DNA from: Amphiduros pacificus
Taxonomy: Eukaryota > Annelida > Polychaeta > Phyllodocida > Hesionidae
DNA length: 64,000 nucleotides
Reading direction: 5' to 3'
Assembly: GCA_949316495.1 (NCBI GenBank)
Contig: OX439002.1
Location: 53,595,531-53,659,530 of the forward strand
Positions 18,957 to 33,423 of this stretch are shown in pieces. Both the position numbers and the translations under genes were made by a program. The notes beneath the pieces are model-generated. The model did no database searches. It had not been told where the DNA came from and saw only the letters and a list, made by a program, of their open reading frames with translations. Each line of letters opens with the position of its first letter. Position 1 is the first letter of the stretch.

Positions 18957-19410
18957 GCAGGGTCACTCACTCTGTCATTCACTCTGTCACTCTTACTCAC
19001 TCTGTCAGCCACTCTGTCACTCTCACTCACTGTGGCAGCCACTCTGTCACTCTTACTCACTGTGTCAGCCACTCTGTCACTCTCACTCACTGTGTCAGCC
19101 ACTCTGTCACTCTTACTCACTGTGTCAGCCACTCTGTCACTCTCACTCACTGTGTCAGCCACTCTGTCACTCTCACTCACTGTGTCAGCCACTCTGTCAC
19201 TCTTACTCTCTGTGTCAGCCACTCTGTCACTCTCACTCACTGTGTCAGCCACTCTGTCACTCTCACTCACTGTGTCAGCCACTCTGTCACTCTTACTCAC
19301 TGTGTCAGCCACTCTGTCACTCTCACTCCCTCTGTCAGCCACTCTGTCACTCTCACTCCCTCTGTCAGCCATTCTGTCAGCTATTCTGTCAACAACCCTG
19401 TCGCTCACTC
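18957..19410. repeat. 30-bp minisatellite
   Basis: About 15 units of ACTCTGTCACTCTYACTCAC plus TGTGTCAGCC, with 10-bp internal sub-periodicity at both ends. Confidence 0.96.
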
Positions 19411-19592
19411 TGTTATTTAATATACTCTGATATTTCTAAACCCTTATTAAGATTGTTTACTTCCTCATAATCAATAATGTTCTTAAAATTTTATCATATC
19501 TTCATCAATACTTTCTGAATATTAAGAATATTCTCACAATTATATTATATTATTCACTAATGCCAGTCCGAATCTCCCTTATCTCTCAGTTT

Positions 19593-19760
19593 TCACTCCT
19601 TGTCGATCCTCTCCAGACTAAATTCTTCAGATCTCCGTTCCCGTTTATGATCCCACGTTCTTTTGATCCATCTCATGTAATGCTCAGGAAGGTGTAATAA
19701 TGGCGTGGTTCTCTGGTCACTGATGGCCGCCAGGGCAGACCAATACCGTTCCCTATTATG
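19593..19760 (-). CDS. Candidate terminal exon, unknown protein
   Basis: The minus strand is open for 55 codons from a TTTAG acceptor to a TGA stop at 19593-19595. The peptide (RYWSALAAISDQRTTPLLHL, then EHYMRWIKRTWDHKRERR and a charged tail ending RIDKE) has an amphipathic, basic composition unlike that of AT-rich noncoding DNA. I do not recognise it. If real, its upstream exons lie at higher coordinates; the candidates at 38606-38731 and 44224-44312 are on the same strand. Confidence 0.4.
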   Translation of the reverse strand, partial: HNRERYWSALAAISDQRTTPLLHLPEHYMRWIKRTWDHKRERRSEEFSLERIDKE

Positions 19761-20051
19761 CTAAAGTCCCTCTGTAGAATGGATTTTCACTGAAATCTTT
19801 TTCTTATATTTGATACTGTAGTATATAAGTGATTGATAAAAAAAGAAATTTGTAATTTAAAGATATGAATTAATAGTAATCTTATTCTTATCCAGGCTAG
19901 AATTTAGGGCAGATGGCAACTGCTTAAAGCATAAGTCCTCCCAGTTGCTGAATGTAATGAGACTACTCAATCATAAGTTTACCTATATTCCCATCAATCC
20001 AACTCTCATAATATGTTGTTCATGTTATTCCTGTTGGTCCTTTTCACATTT

Positions 20052-20646
20052 CTACACAAGGTTAATGTCTACTTATTACACAAGGTTAATGTCTGCTTCT
20101 TACACAAGGTTAATGTTTACTTCTTACACAAGGTTAATGTTTACTTCTTACACAAGGTTAATGTCTACTTTTTACACAAGGTTAATGTTTACTTCTTACA
20201 CAAGGTTAATGTCTACCTCTTACACAAGGTTAATGTTTACTTCTTACACAAGGTTAATGTTTACCTCTTACACAAGGTTAATGTTTACTTCTTACACAAG
20301 GTTAATGTCTACTTCTTACACAAGGTTAATGTTTACTTCTTACACAAGGTTAATGTTTACTTCTTACACAAGGTTAATGTTTACTTCTTACACAAGGTTA
20401 ATGTCTACTTCTTACACAAGGTTAATGTCTACTTCTTACACAAGGTTAATGTCTACTTCTTACACAAGGTTAATGTCTACTTCTTACACAAGGTTAATGT
20501 TTACCTCTTACACAAGGTTAATGTTTACTTCTTACACAAGGTTAATGTTTACTTCTTACACAAGGTTAATGTCTACTTCTTACACAAGGTTAATGTTTAC
20601 TTCTTACACAAGGTTAATGTCTACTTCTTACACAAGGTTAATGTCT
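20052..20646. repeat. 24-bp minisatellite
   Basis: About 25 very regular units of TTACACAAGGTTAATGTYTA plus CTTC. The period keeps several frames open. Confidence 0.97.
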
Positions 20647-21007
20647 TCTCACCCAGACACGTGTACATGCTATCTGGCGCAAAGGAGTGACAAGATTATT
20701 AATATTTGAGTGACAAGATTATTAATATTTGCAGAGATATCTAAACAGTTTTAAATGTATTTGGGAGTGTTCTTTAGTATATCGAATATCAATATATCTT
20801 GGCAGACTGTGGTTATCATGTTTTTACACTGCAATAATATTATTTTTAAAAAACCTTTTTAAAATTGCTTATGATAAATTTGTGAATAAGCGATGCATAT
20901 CTCAAAATGATAATTTTTTTAGTTCATAGTTCCATCAAGGTGAATTCTCATATATTCAATCTGTAATAAATTCGCATGCAAACTTCAATCTTTCTCACAA
21001 ACAAAAC

Positions 21008-21173
21008 ATGGTTGCTTTAAGACTGGAAAGAACGTGCTGTGAATTATGGGCAGACAATAAGAAGTTAAGGGTGGACATGAAACATCGGTTTGACAGGAAA
21101 TGAGTTTGTACAGACACGGAAACAACAATCTCCAGAGGAGCTTAGAAAAGCACAGGCTCAGATAATAAGGTGT
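21008..21173 (+). CDS. Possible coding fragment
   Basis: An ATG-initiated stretch (MVALRLERTCCELWADNKKL...) runs to a stop near 21101. An overlapping frame with an acceptor-like GTTTGTACAG reads TRKQQSPEELRKAQAQIIR before an AAG|GTGTTA donor. Both look like protein but need different frames, so this is either two small exons or chance. Unrecognised. Confidence 0.2.
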
Positions 21174-21224
21174 TACATCTGGGACGCTGGCACATTTCTG
21201 TCAATCCAACATACCTGGGAGTCG

Positions 21225-21498
21225 GGGAGTCAGAGGAACCCGCATTGCACCCCATATACTGGGCTATTAGTCGGGAAACAGAGGCACCCGCCATGCACCC
21301 CACATACTGGACTATTAGTCGGGGAGCCAGAGGGACACATCATGCACCCCACGTACTGCGTCATTAGTCGGTGAGCCAGTGGGACCCGCCATGCACCCCA
21401 CATACTGGGCTATTAGTTGGGGAGCCAGAGGGACACATCATGCACCCCACATACGGAGTTATTAGTCGGGGAGCCAGAAGGACGCACCATGTACCCCT
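21225..21498. repeat. 49-bp minisatellite
   Basis: Five to six units containing GGGGAGCCAGAGGGACACAT and CATGCACCCCACATACTGG. Confidence 0.93.
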
Positions 21499-23302
21499 CA
21501 GGATTTACCACCGCTCTCTTTCTGATAACTATTAGGTTAATACTAACGATTTAGATGTGGCTTAACTTGTTTTCTGGGCTAAAACTGAATCCGCTGTCTA
21601 GCCGCAGTAAGTAACATTTTAGGGGTAGGGAAAAGCAAATATCGTCTAAACACATCACTTTTTCTCTTTCATAACTTTACATTCATCACGATTCTGAGTT
21701 ATTATAATCTAATTAAGTTTTTCAAGAATTTCTATTAAATGTTAACAGCAATACATCTATGTTTTAATTATATCATATAAGAAAATATAGATGATAGATT
21801 ACGTCATTTTTTACTTATTACTAAATATGTATTGCACTTTAACATTTCATTTTCATAACATTGTGTCTTTGGTATATTATTTTGACCGTTTTGTTGTTAT
21901 TGCTGCAATTTTCCTTAAACACTTTACCTGAAAAGGTTAAATTGCTTTGCAAAATTGGTCTATTATTCAAAACAGCACATGGTAAAATGAGCAAGGTAAA
22001 TGATCGTTATACCCATCAAAGTCTTTTAATAACGTAGTCAAAAAATAGATATTTATCTAATAATCGGGACAAAAGGACACTCATCTTCTCTTTAACCTCC
22101 CTTGTTTAATGATTATCCAGAATGTCACTTCGGTGTTATAAGTTTAGAAAAATCAATGATGTAAAAAGGTGGTCCTAATTAAAAGTCAAAGGTCGCGTAA
22201 CATGTGGTAGCCGTATCGGAAGCTATTGGCAGAACAAAGCTTTATCAATGTTTGAGAAGAGTGCATATGATCGGGTGGCACAAAAGGTGGATTGTTTGTT
22301 AAGGGAACGGAACGGACTTTGGGGGTTTTAATCAGAAGGATAGCTATGGCGTCATTAGGTGTGGTGTGGTAGCGCTCGCTCTGTGCTTAGTTCCAGTTAT
22401 TTGATCAAAACAGGTTTCAACGGTGATATATTTCACGAGTCTAGCTTCAACAAAATTATTCTCTGTGGAGGAGACGATGATTCATCTTGGTTTGTGTGAG
22501 GACACGATACTTGACTTTGCCAATGTGAAGTGGCCTCACGTCTGGGCAGGATATCAATATTTCACCATCTCTCAAAGTGTTGATCAAAGATTAAATATTT
22601 CTAGAAGACACTTTTCTTTTGGGCATCTTACAATTTATTAGTGAATAAAATAAAAAAATAAATTGCATTTTCCTAAGGTGTCTTCACTCTCAATCAATAA
22701 TGAAATGAAATGTCTCAGAAATATCTCTCCGGGTTAAATGTGTGCTTGGGTGATATCAGTGTTTAAGTGATAATCCACATTTGAAACCATATCTCTGCTA
22801 TTGAGTTATCTTTTATTTGTGTTGTTGATATATTTTTAAATTCATTTCTACATATATAAACATCAAGTGCCAGCCACAGATATATGATATTAAATGAACA
22901 CAAAATGTTACTTTTTATGCCTTTTTAAAACCTTTCTCTACCACCTTGCAGCCACCATGTTTTAGAGCTTTCACAGCTCGGCTTCCATTGTCACAAATGA
23001 TTTTTGCAGATAACACAATACATTTGTGAACCTGTCAATAGATGCACTCACGCCTCTACCCTGTTCAAGTTTTTCATCTCCCACGCTGGTAACACACCAA
23101 ATACCTCTCAAAGTTTGGTATTTTCTTTGAAGGAAATGAGATGTCATGATTGGAAATCTTTCAGACTTTACTCCCATACCAAACTGCAAGTATGAGAGTG
23201 TTATATTTGCTGTTTAAAGGCTGCAAGTAAATGGAGGTGAACATAAATATGATTGAAAAACTATTTTCTGTATCTTTTATAACAAAGAAGTGTTTTGAAA
23301 TT
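21499..23302. other. No recognised gene
   Basis: AT-rich DNA. At 22180-22340 the plus strand is open for 48 codons (RIGSYWQNKALSMFEKSAYD) without clear splice sites. Confidence 0.45.
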
Positions 23303-23400
23303 TTGAAAGTCGGTTAAAAAGGTGATTGATTTGATATGAAATATCCAAGACTGATCATCCTGTGATTGATTTAATATGAAATATCCAAGACTGATCATCC
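23303..23400. repeat. Tandem duplication of about 40 bp
   Basis: GTGATTGATTTRATATGAAA plus TATCCAAGACTGATCATCC occurs twice head to tail. Confidence 0.92.
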
Positions 23401-23649
23401 TTAAATGTACGTGTGGTATTAAAGGTGGAATGTTTATTACCATAATGCCTTATTCATACTGATTTACTGATTGGTATTTAATAGATCTATAATTCCATCT
23501 AATATAAAACTTGAGCACAATCACTACTACCTATTTTTTAACATTTAATGGGACTGGTACACACATTTAGTCTCGTGCAAAACATGGCCAATTGGGGGCA
23601 TTTCTAGAAAGTGAGTACAACACCATATGATAATTCTCATACTTTTAAT

Positions 23650-25165
23650 GACTCCAGGTCTCATACTTTTAATGACTCCAGGTTCTACTCTACTTCTTAT
23701 GACTTCATGATTCTACTCTACTTCTAATGACTCCATGATTCTACCCTACCCTACATTTCATGATTGCATGATTCTACCCTACTTTTAATGACTGCATGAT
23801 TCTACTCTACTTCTAATGACTGCATGATTCTACTCTACTTCTTATCACTCCATGATTCTACTCTATTTCTATAATGACGCCATGATTCTACTCTACTTCT
23901 TATCACTCCATGATTCTACTCTACTTCTAATGACTCCATGATTCTACTCTACTTCTTATCACTCCATGATTCTACTCTACTTCTAATGACGCCATGATTC
24001 TACTCTACTTCTTATGACTCCATGATTCTACCCTACTTTTCATGACTGCATGATTCTACTCTACTTCTTATGGCTCCATGATTCTACCCTACTTTTCATG
24101 ACTGCATGATTCTACTCTACTTCTTATAACTCCATGATTCTATTCTACGTCTTATCACTCCATGATTCTACTCTACTTCTAATGACTGCATGATTCTACT
24201 CTACTTCTAATGACTCCCTGATTCTACTCTACTTCTTATCACTCCATGATTCTACTCCACTTCTAATGAATCCATGATTCTACTTTACTTCTTATGACTT
24301 CATGATTCTACTCTACTTCTAATGACTCCATGATTCTACCCTACCCTACATTTCATGATTGCATGATTCTACCCTATTTTTAATGACTGCATGATTCTAC
24401 TCTACTTCTAATGACTGCATGATTCTACTCTACTTCTTATCACTCCATGATTCTACTCTACTTCTATAATGACGCCATGATTCTACTCTACTTCTTATCA
24501 CTCCATGATTCTACTCCACTTCTAATGACTCCATGATTCTACTTTACTTCTTATGACTGCATGATTCTACCCTACTTTTCATGACTCCACGATTCTACTT
24601 TACTTCTTATCACTCCATGATTCTACTCTACTTCTTATGGCTCCATGATTCTACTCTACTTATTATAACTCCATCATTCTACTCTACCTCTAATGACTCC
24701 ATGATTCTACTCTACTTCTTATCACTCCATGATTCTACTCCACTTCTAATGACTCCATGATTCTACTTTACTTCTTATGACTGCATGATTCTACTTTACT
24801 TCTTATGACTCCATGATTCTACTCTACTTATTATAACTCCATCATTCTACTCTACCTCTAATGACTCCATGATTCTACTCTACTTCTTATCACTCCATGA
24901 TCCTACTCTACTACTTATCACTCCATGATTCTACTCTACTTCTTATCACTCCATGATTCTACTCTACTTCTTATGGCTCCATGATTCTACTCTACTTATT
25001 ATAACTCCATCATTCTACTCTACCTCTAATGACTCCATGATTCTACTCTACTTCTTATCACTCCATGATTCTACTCCACTTCTAATGACTCCATGATTCT
25101 ACTTTACTTCTTATGACTGCATGATTCTACTTTACTTCTTATGACTCCATGATTCTACTTTACTC
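23650..25165. repeat. 28-bp minisatellite, left inverted arm
   Basis: About fifty units of a 28-bp repeat of the form GACTCCATGATTCTACTCTA plus CTTCTTAT, with variants (CTGCATG, TCACTCC, CCCTAC) and higher-order blocks of several units that recur. The first units carry a diagnostic CCAGGTTCTACTC variant also found at the outer edge of the right arm. Confidence 0.93.
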
Positions 25166-25553
<388 letters not shown>

Positions 25554-27259
25554 TTGCTTTCAGAAAAGGAGACGCCAATACATGTAAATTGGACATAAAT
25601 GATTTATTTCAGTTTGTACAAATAAATCTGCTATTGGTTGGTTGAGAAATGCCTTTAACCTTCTTAAGCGACTAACACACAATGGTACGTCTGGTTAAGA
25701 TTGACCTATATATATGGTCTACATAAATGTAGAACTATGCATATCCCATTTCCCTTTTGCTAATTTTGTTGATTTTGCATTTGTAAAAGTGCGATTTATT
25801 CCATATTTGGATAATACTGAAATGATTTACAATGATTTATGAACATGCCCAGTGCAATATATCATAAAACTTGGGTCCATCACAGTTTTTATTATATTAT
25901 GCATTTATCTTCACACATGACCACATTTCTTACCCAACATTTGGACTACATTAATATTTCAAAGAGGATATAGACTGTGCTAATCAAAAATGTCACGAAC
26001 ATTTATCAGTTTTGAACACATACTTGCAAACATAACTCAATTTTGAAAAGAGTCCATCAGATTGGCATATTATTTTTCAAATGTGATATTTATGGTGCAC
26101 TTACTTTTATGGAAGTGAAGCATCAAAAGAGAAGACCTTTTATATTGCAGACCAAAGTTAAATATTAAATTAATAAATGGATTCTTTGTGGCAGCAAATG
26201 CAGGTTCACACACCATATAATTTACTCCTTTTACTGACATTGTCAGTTATTCAAATGATCTTATCTAAAAAATAAATTGAGATTTTGTAATATTAGTTCA
26301 AATTAAATCATTTTATTACATTCTAAATATTATTTACATTTATCTACAAATCGAAATACTAATCCTTAATTCAATCTAGTTTACATTTAATTCTTTTAAA
26401 TTTTATGCACAATTCATGTATAAAAGCTATTATTTTTTATACGATTCACCAGGGATAAATATACTTGGATTCTACAGAGGTTCACAGCATTTGATAACCC
26501 TGATCTCTCATCTACAGTTCTCTTGACTTAATAAATGTTACCAAAAATAACATACCAAAATGTAGCCATTGATACACAGTTTATTTCCAATCAACATTTA
26601 CCTGATTGGCTCAGTACTTTCTTCAATATCTGTTGAACATCTCGCAACCACCATTAATTCCATAATAGATACACAATTTCAATTTAACTAAATTACCCTT
26701 TTCCCCAGTATTTTACCCAGTCAGCAACCTCGGTCCATCTCTGAATTGTTTGATGGCTGAAAACTATTAGCCAACTCCTCTACTGTTGGTGGCAGGGATG
26801 AAATGGTCCTGTTCGCTTTTGCGACATAGCTTTACGACATAGTTTTGCGACATAGTTTTCTCTCTCTTTAGTTCCCTTTATTCCTTTTTACCACACAACA
26901 CCCTTGTCGTTTTTAACATTAAAACTATTATTTTTAAATGATACAACTAAATCAAATATGCTTTTCATCTTTTTTCGGCCCACTTTAGAAACTATTTTAA
27001 CAGTCCCTGGTCGGCAATATCTTGGCGGATTGCTTCCCATAAATGATTTGTCTATCAATGAAGTTTATTTAAGATTTCTAAAGTGTAGATTGGTCTACAG
27101 TTTACCAAGTGGCCTATTTGTGTTGATGTCTCCTGGTCTGTGTGTTGATGTCTCCACGGTAGCGGATAGCTTTCCACCACATACATTTTCTGCATCTTGA
27201 ATCGATATCATTATTAAAGCAACTACAATCAACTGATAATGTTTACTAATATGAGTTAC

Positions 27260-27345
27260 AAATAGCCCAAGTAGCCCAAATGGTAGAATATTCGTCTTGA
27301 GATCCAGGGATTCGCGGTTTGAATCCCGGCCAGTTACTCTCAATC
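27260..27345 (+). repeat. tRNA-derived SINE head
   Basis: A box TAGCCCAAATGG (27272-27283) and B box GGTTTGAATCC (27316-27326) at tRNA-like spacing. The T stem is imperfect, so this is a SINE or pseudogene rather than a working tRNA. Confidence 0.55.
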
Positions 27346-28186
27346 ATTAAATATGCGCAGACATTGTCTGGAATCAACGCTATAAATATATCACCTTTAT
27401 TTGCCTTTAAAACTGGTCTATCAGAGTGATACATCAAATACATCTGTCTCTTTTCCACAAAATATTCTACTTTTTTTGTTTATGCCAAATTTAGTTTATA
27501 TCAAACAGAAGAAAATGGCCGAACATTGACACATTCTATCATAAATATGTTCACCTATTTCGCTTAAAACAAATTACATTTTAATGATATCCTTTAGGTC
27601 TATGGACTTATCTATATCAATTTGTAAAAAGTTTAAGCTCAATATATCCACTCCCCTTAGAAATTCCCTTCAAACCATTGTTTTACGAGTCACCTGACCT
27701 GTAAGAATTTGAATTTTCATTAGTAGTGGTCCATAGCCAGCACTCATATTATCTATCTTAGTTAAGCTAATAATGTGCTGAAACCATGGTGCCATTAAAA
27801 ACACATTAAAGATATACTGCTGATAACCTACACATTTCCCAGACAAAGATATCTATTGTTCTTCAGAGTGAAATTGTTTACAAATCTGTCACTGGGAAGA
27901 GCAAACTGCCTTTCATTAAGTTCAGAAGTGTCAGTAGGTCTGGAAAGTGAAAAAGTGGTCATATGAGAGAAGCCAATAAGAAGCACCTGGAGATAATATC
28001 AACAAAGTCAGCTTCGTGTGTCAGCTTTATTATATCTGCAAAACATAATATTTTGTGTACATACATTTGAAGAGAAAATGATTCATTAAAATTATATTAC
28101 AGAGTACATCTTGCTTTGCATATACCTAAGCACACACTATTGTTATTGAATACATCAAAATAAGCCTCAGTATTCACTAATAAATG

Positions 28187-28390
28187 ATCCTTTGGAAATG
28201 ATCTTAATTATTTCCTCGTAAATTTCTTTAAGCTTTGGGGTTAAAATGATCTAAATTATTTCCACGTAAATTTCTCTAAGCTTTGGAGTTAAAATGATCT
28301 AAATTATCTCCACGTAAATTTCTCTAAGCTTTGGAGTTAAAATGATCTAAATTATCTCCTCGTAAATTTCTCTAAGCTTTGGAGTTAAAA
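28187..28390. repeat. 48-bp minisatellite
   Basis: Four units containing AATGATCTAAATTATYTCCW and CGTAAATTTCTCTAAGC. Confidence 0.95.
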
Positions 28391-29171
28391 ATGCTTGTCT
28401 TTTTTTCAGTGCATCCTGTCATTTGATTTTAACATCAATGCTTTTAATCTGATATTTTTTGAAGCAATGGTTTTAAAATGCGGTGCCATATTAGGATGCC
28501 CTTCAAATGCTGTCAATTGAAGGACACGTTAAAATCCCAATTAAGACCTCTTTGATCATTAAGACTATCGTCATCATCCATTCGCTTGTGGTCTTGACAT
28601 CCATTATCCAATCACCTCATTCATGTTAAATTCTCAGAAATGATAATTATAAACTTTTGAACTCTATCCACATGAATGAATTGGTGGAGATGTTAATACC
28701 TGAATTACTGAGACAAAAGGCCTGGGTGTGATGTGTGTGCTCTTGTGTTATGTATTAATGGCAAAAACATCCAAATCTACAATGGCATGATGGTATTACC
28801 TGCTGTTTGCATTCTGTTCAGATCTCTGCAAACGCACAGGAAAATCCTTTTATATTGATCTTTTGGACTGATTAATTTATTGGAATTATTTTGAACACAC
28901 GGATTGCAAGAAGTCAAATAAAATATGGTGTGTGCAGATATAAATGTAACCAATAATGTTGTGACCTGTAGAATCATTTAGGAATGTTTGTAAATAGTCC
29001 ATTTTGGCTGTATAACATTTGTTTTTGTATGTGAAAATAATTCATGCACAACAGGTTACCCTCCTCACTTACATTATACAATGAACAAAAATAGACATGA
29101 TATTTGAAAATGTCCATTGTTTGGCGGGTCAATTCTTTTTCAGTGCAATATATTGGAAGCCAATGGTAGAC

Positions 29172-29821
<650 letters not shown>

Positions 29822-29927
29822 TTCAGTTTCATATGCAATGCATACAGTTCTGTGACTAATCTCTCAATATTATGAATATCAATTGTTTTTTGGGCTTTTG
29901 GTAATTAATGTCTACAGATTCTGCAGT

Positions 29928-30737
29928 CTACACATTATTGAGATTGGCTTTTCTCAAGTTAGCCACACGTCCCCTATGGTCACTTCGCACCAAGATGACT
30001 GTATCCCGATGCTGAGGATCCCGTGTCATTTGGGCACAATCTTGGACATCTTTAACTGCCCTCTCAGCTGGATCATTGACCACTGATAAGTCTGCACAGA
30101 ATCTCTTGCAGTGATCATACTCTTCATAATCCGACCACACTGATGGGTGCTCTTGCAGCCATTCTGCTTGTACAGCAAGCAGCTCAAAGAGTAGCCATGA
30201 CCGCTCTGTGATGAAAGCAGCGAGGGAAGGCATGTCATCTGTAAGTTGAGCAGCAACTGCATTGAAGTGTGGTTGACCTGGTTTGCCTGTTGCAAACACT
30301 TGTGGCCGAGGAGTATTGAGCAGCAATACTGCCATGAACTGCTTGTCTTCCACTGGTGTGAGGTCATCAAATAGTGACAGAACTACTAGTTCAGGGCATA
30401 AGTACCATAGATGGCGTCGGACACTGGCCAGTGCTGCGGCTGCGATAACTTGGTCATGCTGGCGGTACCTCTGCAGGTCATACCACAGAGTAAGATCATG
30501 ACGCGGGGCTGCTGTCGCCAGAGGAGCACTGAGGAAGTAGCGGCCATAGAGGTGAACTACATAGCCAACCAATCTTGTGATCTTTCCTTGTTCTGCCGGA
30601 GTGAGGGGGAAAACATGTGAGAGCAGAAAGATCTTGAGCAAGTAGATACTCTTGCCCATGAAACGTGCATGATGGTAGGCCCCTGGGCTGTACATCTCAA
30701 AGTGCTCAAAGATTTCTCCTCTGCGTATACGAATAGG
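29928..30737 (-). CDS. Transposase, exon 2 (C-terminal part with likely catalytic Glu)
   Basis: After a 174-bp intron (30738-30911, GTAAGT...CTTTTCAG) the frame continues in phase 0 for 269 residues (PIRIRRGEIFEHF onward) to a stop at 29928, giving a predicted 816-residue protein. The best candidate for the third catalytic residue is the glutamate in VVNDPAERAVKD, about residue 772. From memory the family has a matching NDxAER motif at this place. The middle is helical and rich in Leu and Ala, as in the all-alpha insert of hAT/P-like transposases. A 255-residue reading from an internal ATG at 30693-30695 is simply part of this exon. The intron phase and both splice sites agree, so I am fairly sure of the gene model. 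Confidence 0.85.
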   Translation of the reverse strand, partial: PIRIRRGEIFEHFEMYSPGAYHHARFMGKSIYLLKIFLLSHVFPLTPAEQGKITRLVGYVVHLYGRYFLSAPLATAAPRHDLTLWYDLQRYRQHDQVIAAAALASVRRHLWYLCPELVVLSLFDDLTPVEDKQFMAVLLLNTPRPQVFATGKPGQPHFNAVAAQLTDDMPSLAAFITERSWLLFELLAVQAEWLQEHPSVWSDYEEYDHCKRFCADLSVVNDPAERAVKDVQDCAQMTRDPQHRDTVILVRSDHRGRVANLRKANLNNV

Positions 30738-30911
30738 CTGAAAAGTGTAATGATTAGATTAGATTATGAATAGCTAACATCCCAGTTTAACACAATGATG
30801 GCAAAATCTTAAGGTCACCTACATGGCTTTACTAAGTTAAGATATAGATGTAGATGATACAAAATTAAGATACATTTAGTACAGGAAAATATCATTCAGA
30901 CAAAAACTTAC

Positions 30912-32552
30912 ATCTCCCCCAAGGATGACATTGATTAGCTCACACAGCTCTCTATAGTCCCCTCTGGGAAATGTATCTGCTCGTAGCTGGTCTTGAACCC
31001 AGGTGAGTGTAGAGCATGCCAACCAGTTCACCTCACTTTGGTATGGGCCTGTTGGGGATGTTTCATCATTTTCCCATTGCCATTTTGCAAATATACCAGG
31101 GACTGGAAATTGCCCTCCATTTCTCCTGGCCTCCTGTTTCCTTGCAGTGTACCAGGCTTTGAATCTTTTGAACAGTGGGTCATCCGGACCTCTCGTAGCA
31201 CCTTGCAGACGGTCATACGGATGTTTTATATGCAGTTCTGCTATATGATGGCGGCAGGCAAGCCACAGTGACGCACGCCCCAACTGGTTTTCAACATGAA
31301 CTGAGGCTCCCTCTTGAGCTCCTGTATTGCTTGATGTGGTGTCCCACACGGTAGCAATAATGCTATCTCTTGCCTCCCAGGCATCTACACAGTGCATGGC
31401 TGCTGCCGCCAACTGCTCACCAGTTGCTGGTTCTACTACTGGGGCTCCTATAAACTGTGGTTTCACCCCGCTAAGAGGTATACTGAGAACAACTGCATTA
31501 CAATCTTGGAATACCAATCCTTGCTCATCTAGGAACTGGGTGATCTTCCCATCCCAGTGTAATGCCTTTTTGTAGTCTCTGAACTTGGATATAAACTTCT
31601 CTTTTATAACACTACCTTGTTCTATTTGAGCGGACTTGCGGTGGCGTTTGCTGGTGGGCAAGCTTGCCACAAGCTCATCCATGTTCCCTCCAGCAGCATT
31701 TATAGTACTGCTAACCATGCCCAAATGTGCCGCACTGGAAAGACCCCACCTTGTTGCTGCGTCAGTTGTAGCAGACAGTAAGCCTTTCCTGCTGACTCCA
31801 GGCAATGGGATTATATCAGGCTTTTTTTCCTCTTCCCGCTGGTGTCGCAGTGGTGGAGTGTACACCTCATGATCAGAAACATCTGCTTCAGCTTCTGAGT
31901 CTGCTCCTGTGCTGGATTCAGTAACAGTACTGCTGATTGGTCTTTTCAGTCCGGCTTGCTCAATTCGAGCTGCCTCACTGTCCATCCGTGCTTTTGCCTG
32001 CTCCTCTCTCTGCTCACGCCTTTTCTGGCGGGCTGTAAGTACCTTGTCTTGCCCAGTCATACTTCCTACCTGAGGCACCTTTTTCTGGTCTTCATAAAAC
32101 TTCCAGTCATTTTTCCATTCAGGATTTCCAGAAGCTGATAACTTGTGGTATAGATCAGGTGAGGAAATGTCAAACAGGTGATTCAATGATTCAGAAAATG
32201 ACATAAGTGGGTCTTTATTTGGCTTATGGCGTGACCAGTTCTTCATGATGGAACTAAGCTCATCCATCAATGCCTTTAGCTGACCCTGAATTTTATCAAT
32301 CCTTTTACAGGGAATTGCTGCTCTTTCCCATATCATCAGCAGTTCACCAGCAATAGTACGGGCAACTTCCTTGTCACTGATATCACCTACTGGCGACATT
32401 TGCCTATTCATTGTACTTTCATTGCGAAGATGCCAGGCCCTTTGCAAAACTACTCTTCTGGTGGGCAGCTTGGAAGTTGGCATGACTTCCAAGGATTCAC
32501 CAACTAGAGCTTTCCGGAATTCATTTTGTTTAGTATTCCCACGTTTTAACAT
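30912..32552 (-). CDS. Transposase, exon 1 (N-terminal part and first catalytic residues)
   Basis: An ATG at 32552 opens 547 codons on the minus strand, ending at a consensus donor (GAT|GTAAGT) at 30911. Residues 170-190 are basic and coiled-coil-like; 205-250 are acidic and low-complexity. The catalytic core shows HWDGK (D334), WDTTSSNTG (D404) and ACRHH (C433, H436), the order expected for a DDE transposase with a CxxH insertion after the second aspartate. No zinc-finger or THAP domain is obvious at the N-terminus. Reading on without splicing gives only 11 more residues before a stop, which supports the intron. The gene is inside the transposon and would act on its terminal repeats in the nucleus. 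The reading frame is undamaged. Confidence 0.88.
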
Positions 32553-32964
32553 TTTGAGAATATACTGCTGCAGACATCTGCAGATCTCCTCACATATGAG
32601 AAACTGCCAGTTGTAACATTTATGTGTATTGTTTGATAATTAGGTCAGTAGTACTCAGTACTCAACTACTCATGCAGGAATGTTCAAACACAATTACATT
32701 GTATTATATGCTAATAACTAGGTCAGTGCTCAGACTCAGTGCACTTATTATAAAAGGTTATGCCATTGTGCCATGATGGGTAAAATCATAGAATATATTT
32801 CACCAATAAACACCCATGTTTAATAATAAGTAGGAAACAATAATAACATATATATTTGTAATAACAGGGTGATAAAATGTGTTTTATACATTCTAAATTT
32901 GAAACTTAAGTCATTTTGTTGTGGATTCTGCCATAATATTCACACATATAGAGATTTAAAGAAG

Positions 32965-33338
32965 GCTGATACAAAACCACTTTTTGTCATTTTTTGCCCA
33001 AATTCCCAAAATTGAGGGGCTGTGGGAGACCCCTAAAAATGGTTCAAAAATTTTTAGTTTACATTTAAACTGTTACAGTTGTTAATTTAAAGTAATATTC
33101 TAATGTTTTCATCCATAATATGCATAAATAAATGAATATTAAATGATACAGATACATCACAATTTATTGTCATTTTTGTGTAAAATCGCCAAAATACGTC
33201 AAATTTGAGGGGCCGTGAGAGACCCCTAAAAGTGTTTCAAAAATTTTCAAAAAAATTACCTGACTTTTTTAGCCCAAAAGGAACACCGATCCACCCGGGG
33301 AGGTTAACATTTCCAAAAAAGCGTTTTTTTGAGCCACC

Positions 33339-33342
<4 letters not shown>
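32965..33342. repeat. Right terminal inverted repeat of the transposon
   Basis: Inverted match of 29454-29821, ending GAGCCACCCTAA against a (TA)n tract. It carries the same pair of subterminal blocks in opposite orientation (near 33040 and 33220). Confidence 0.93.

Positions 33343-33421
<79 letters not shown>
33343..33421. repeat. (TA)n tract at right transposon flank
   Basis: About 79 bp of TA directly after the right terminal repeat, most simply the other half of the tract into which the transposon inserted. Confidence 0.96.

Positions 33422-33423
<2 letters not shown>

Noticed and set aside
18935-19430. Ser/Asp-rich and Thr/His-rich frames of about 155 codons
   Set aside because: Products of the 30-bp minisatellite, open in three frames.
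20013-20709. Two 225-254 codon frames with repeated TRLMSTSY-like and HKVNVYFL-like peptides
   Set aside because: Both are generated by the 24-bp array and are equally good in two frames; no sign of selection.
23650-25165. CRISPR-like array
   Set aside because: Units are directly adjacent and no unique spacers are present; the setting is eukaryotic.
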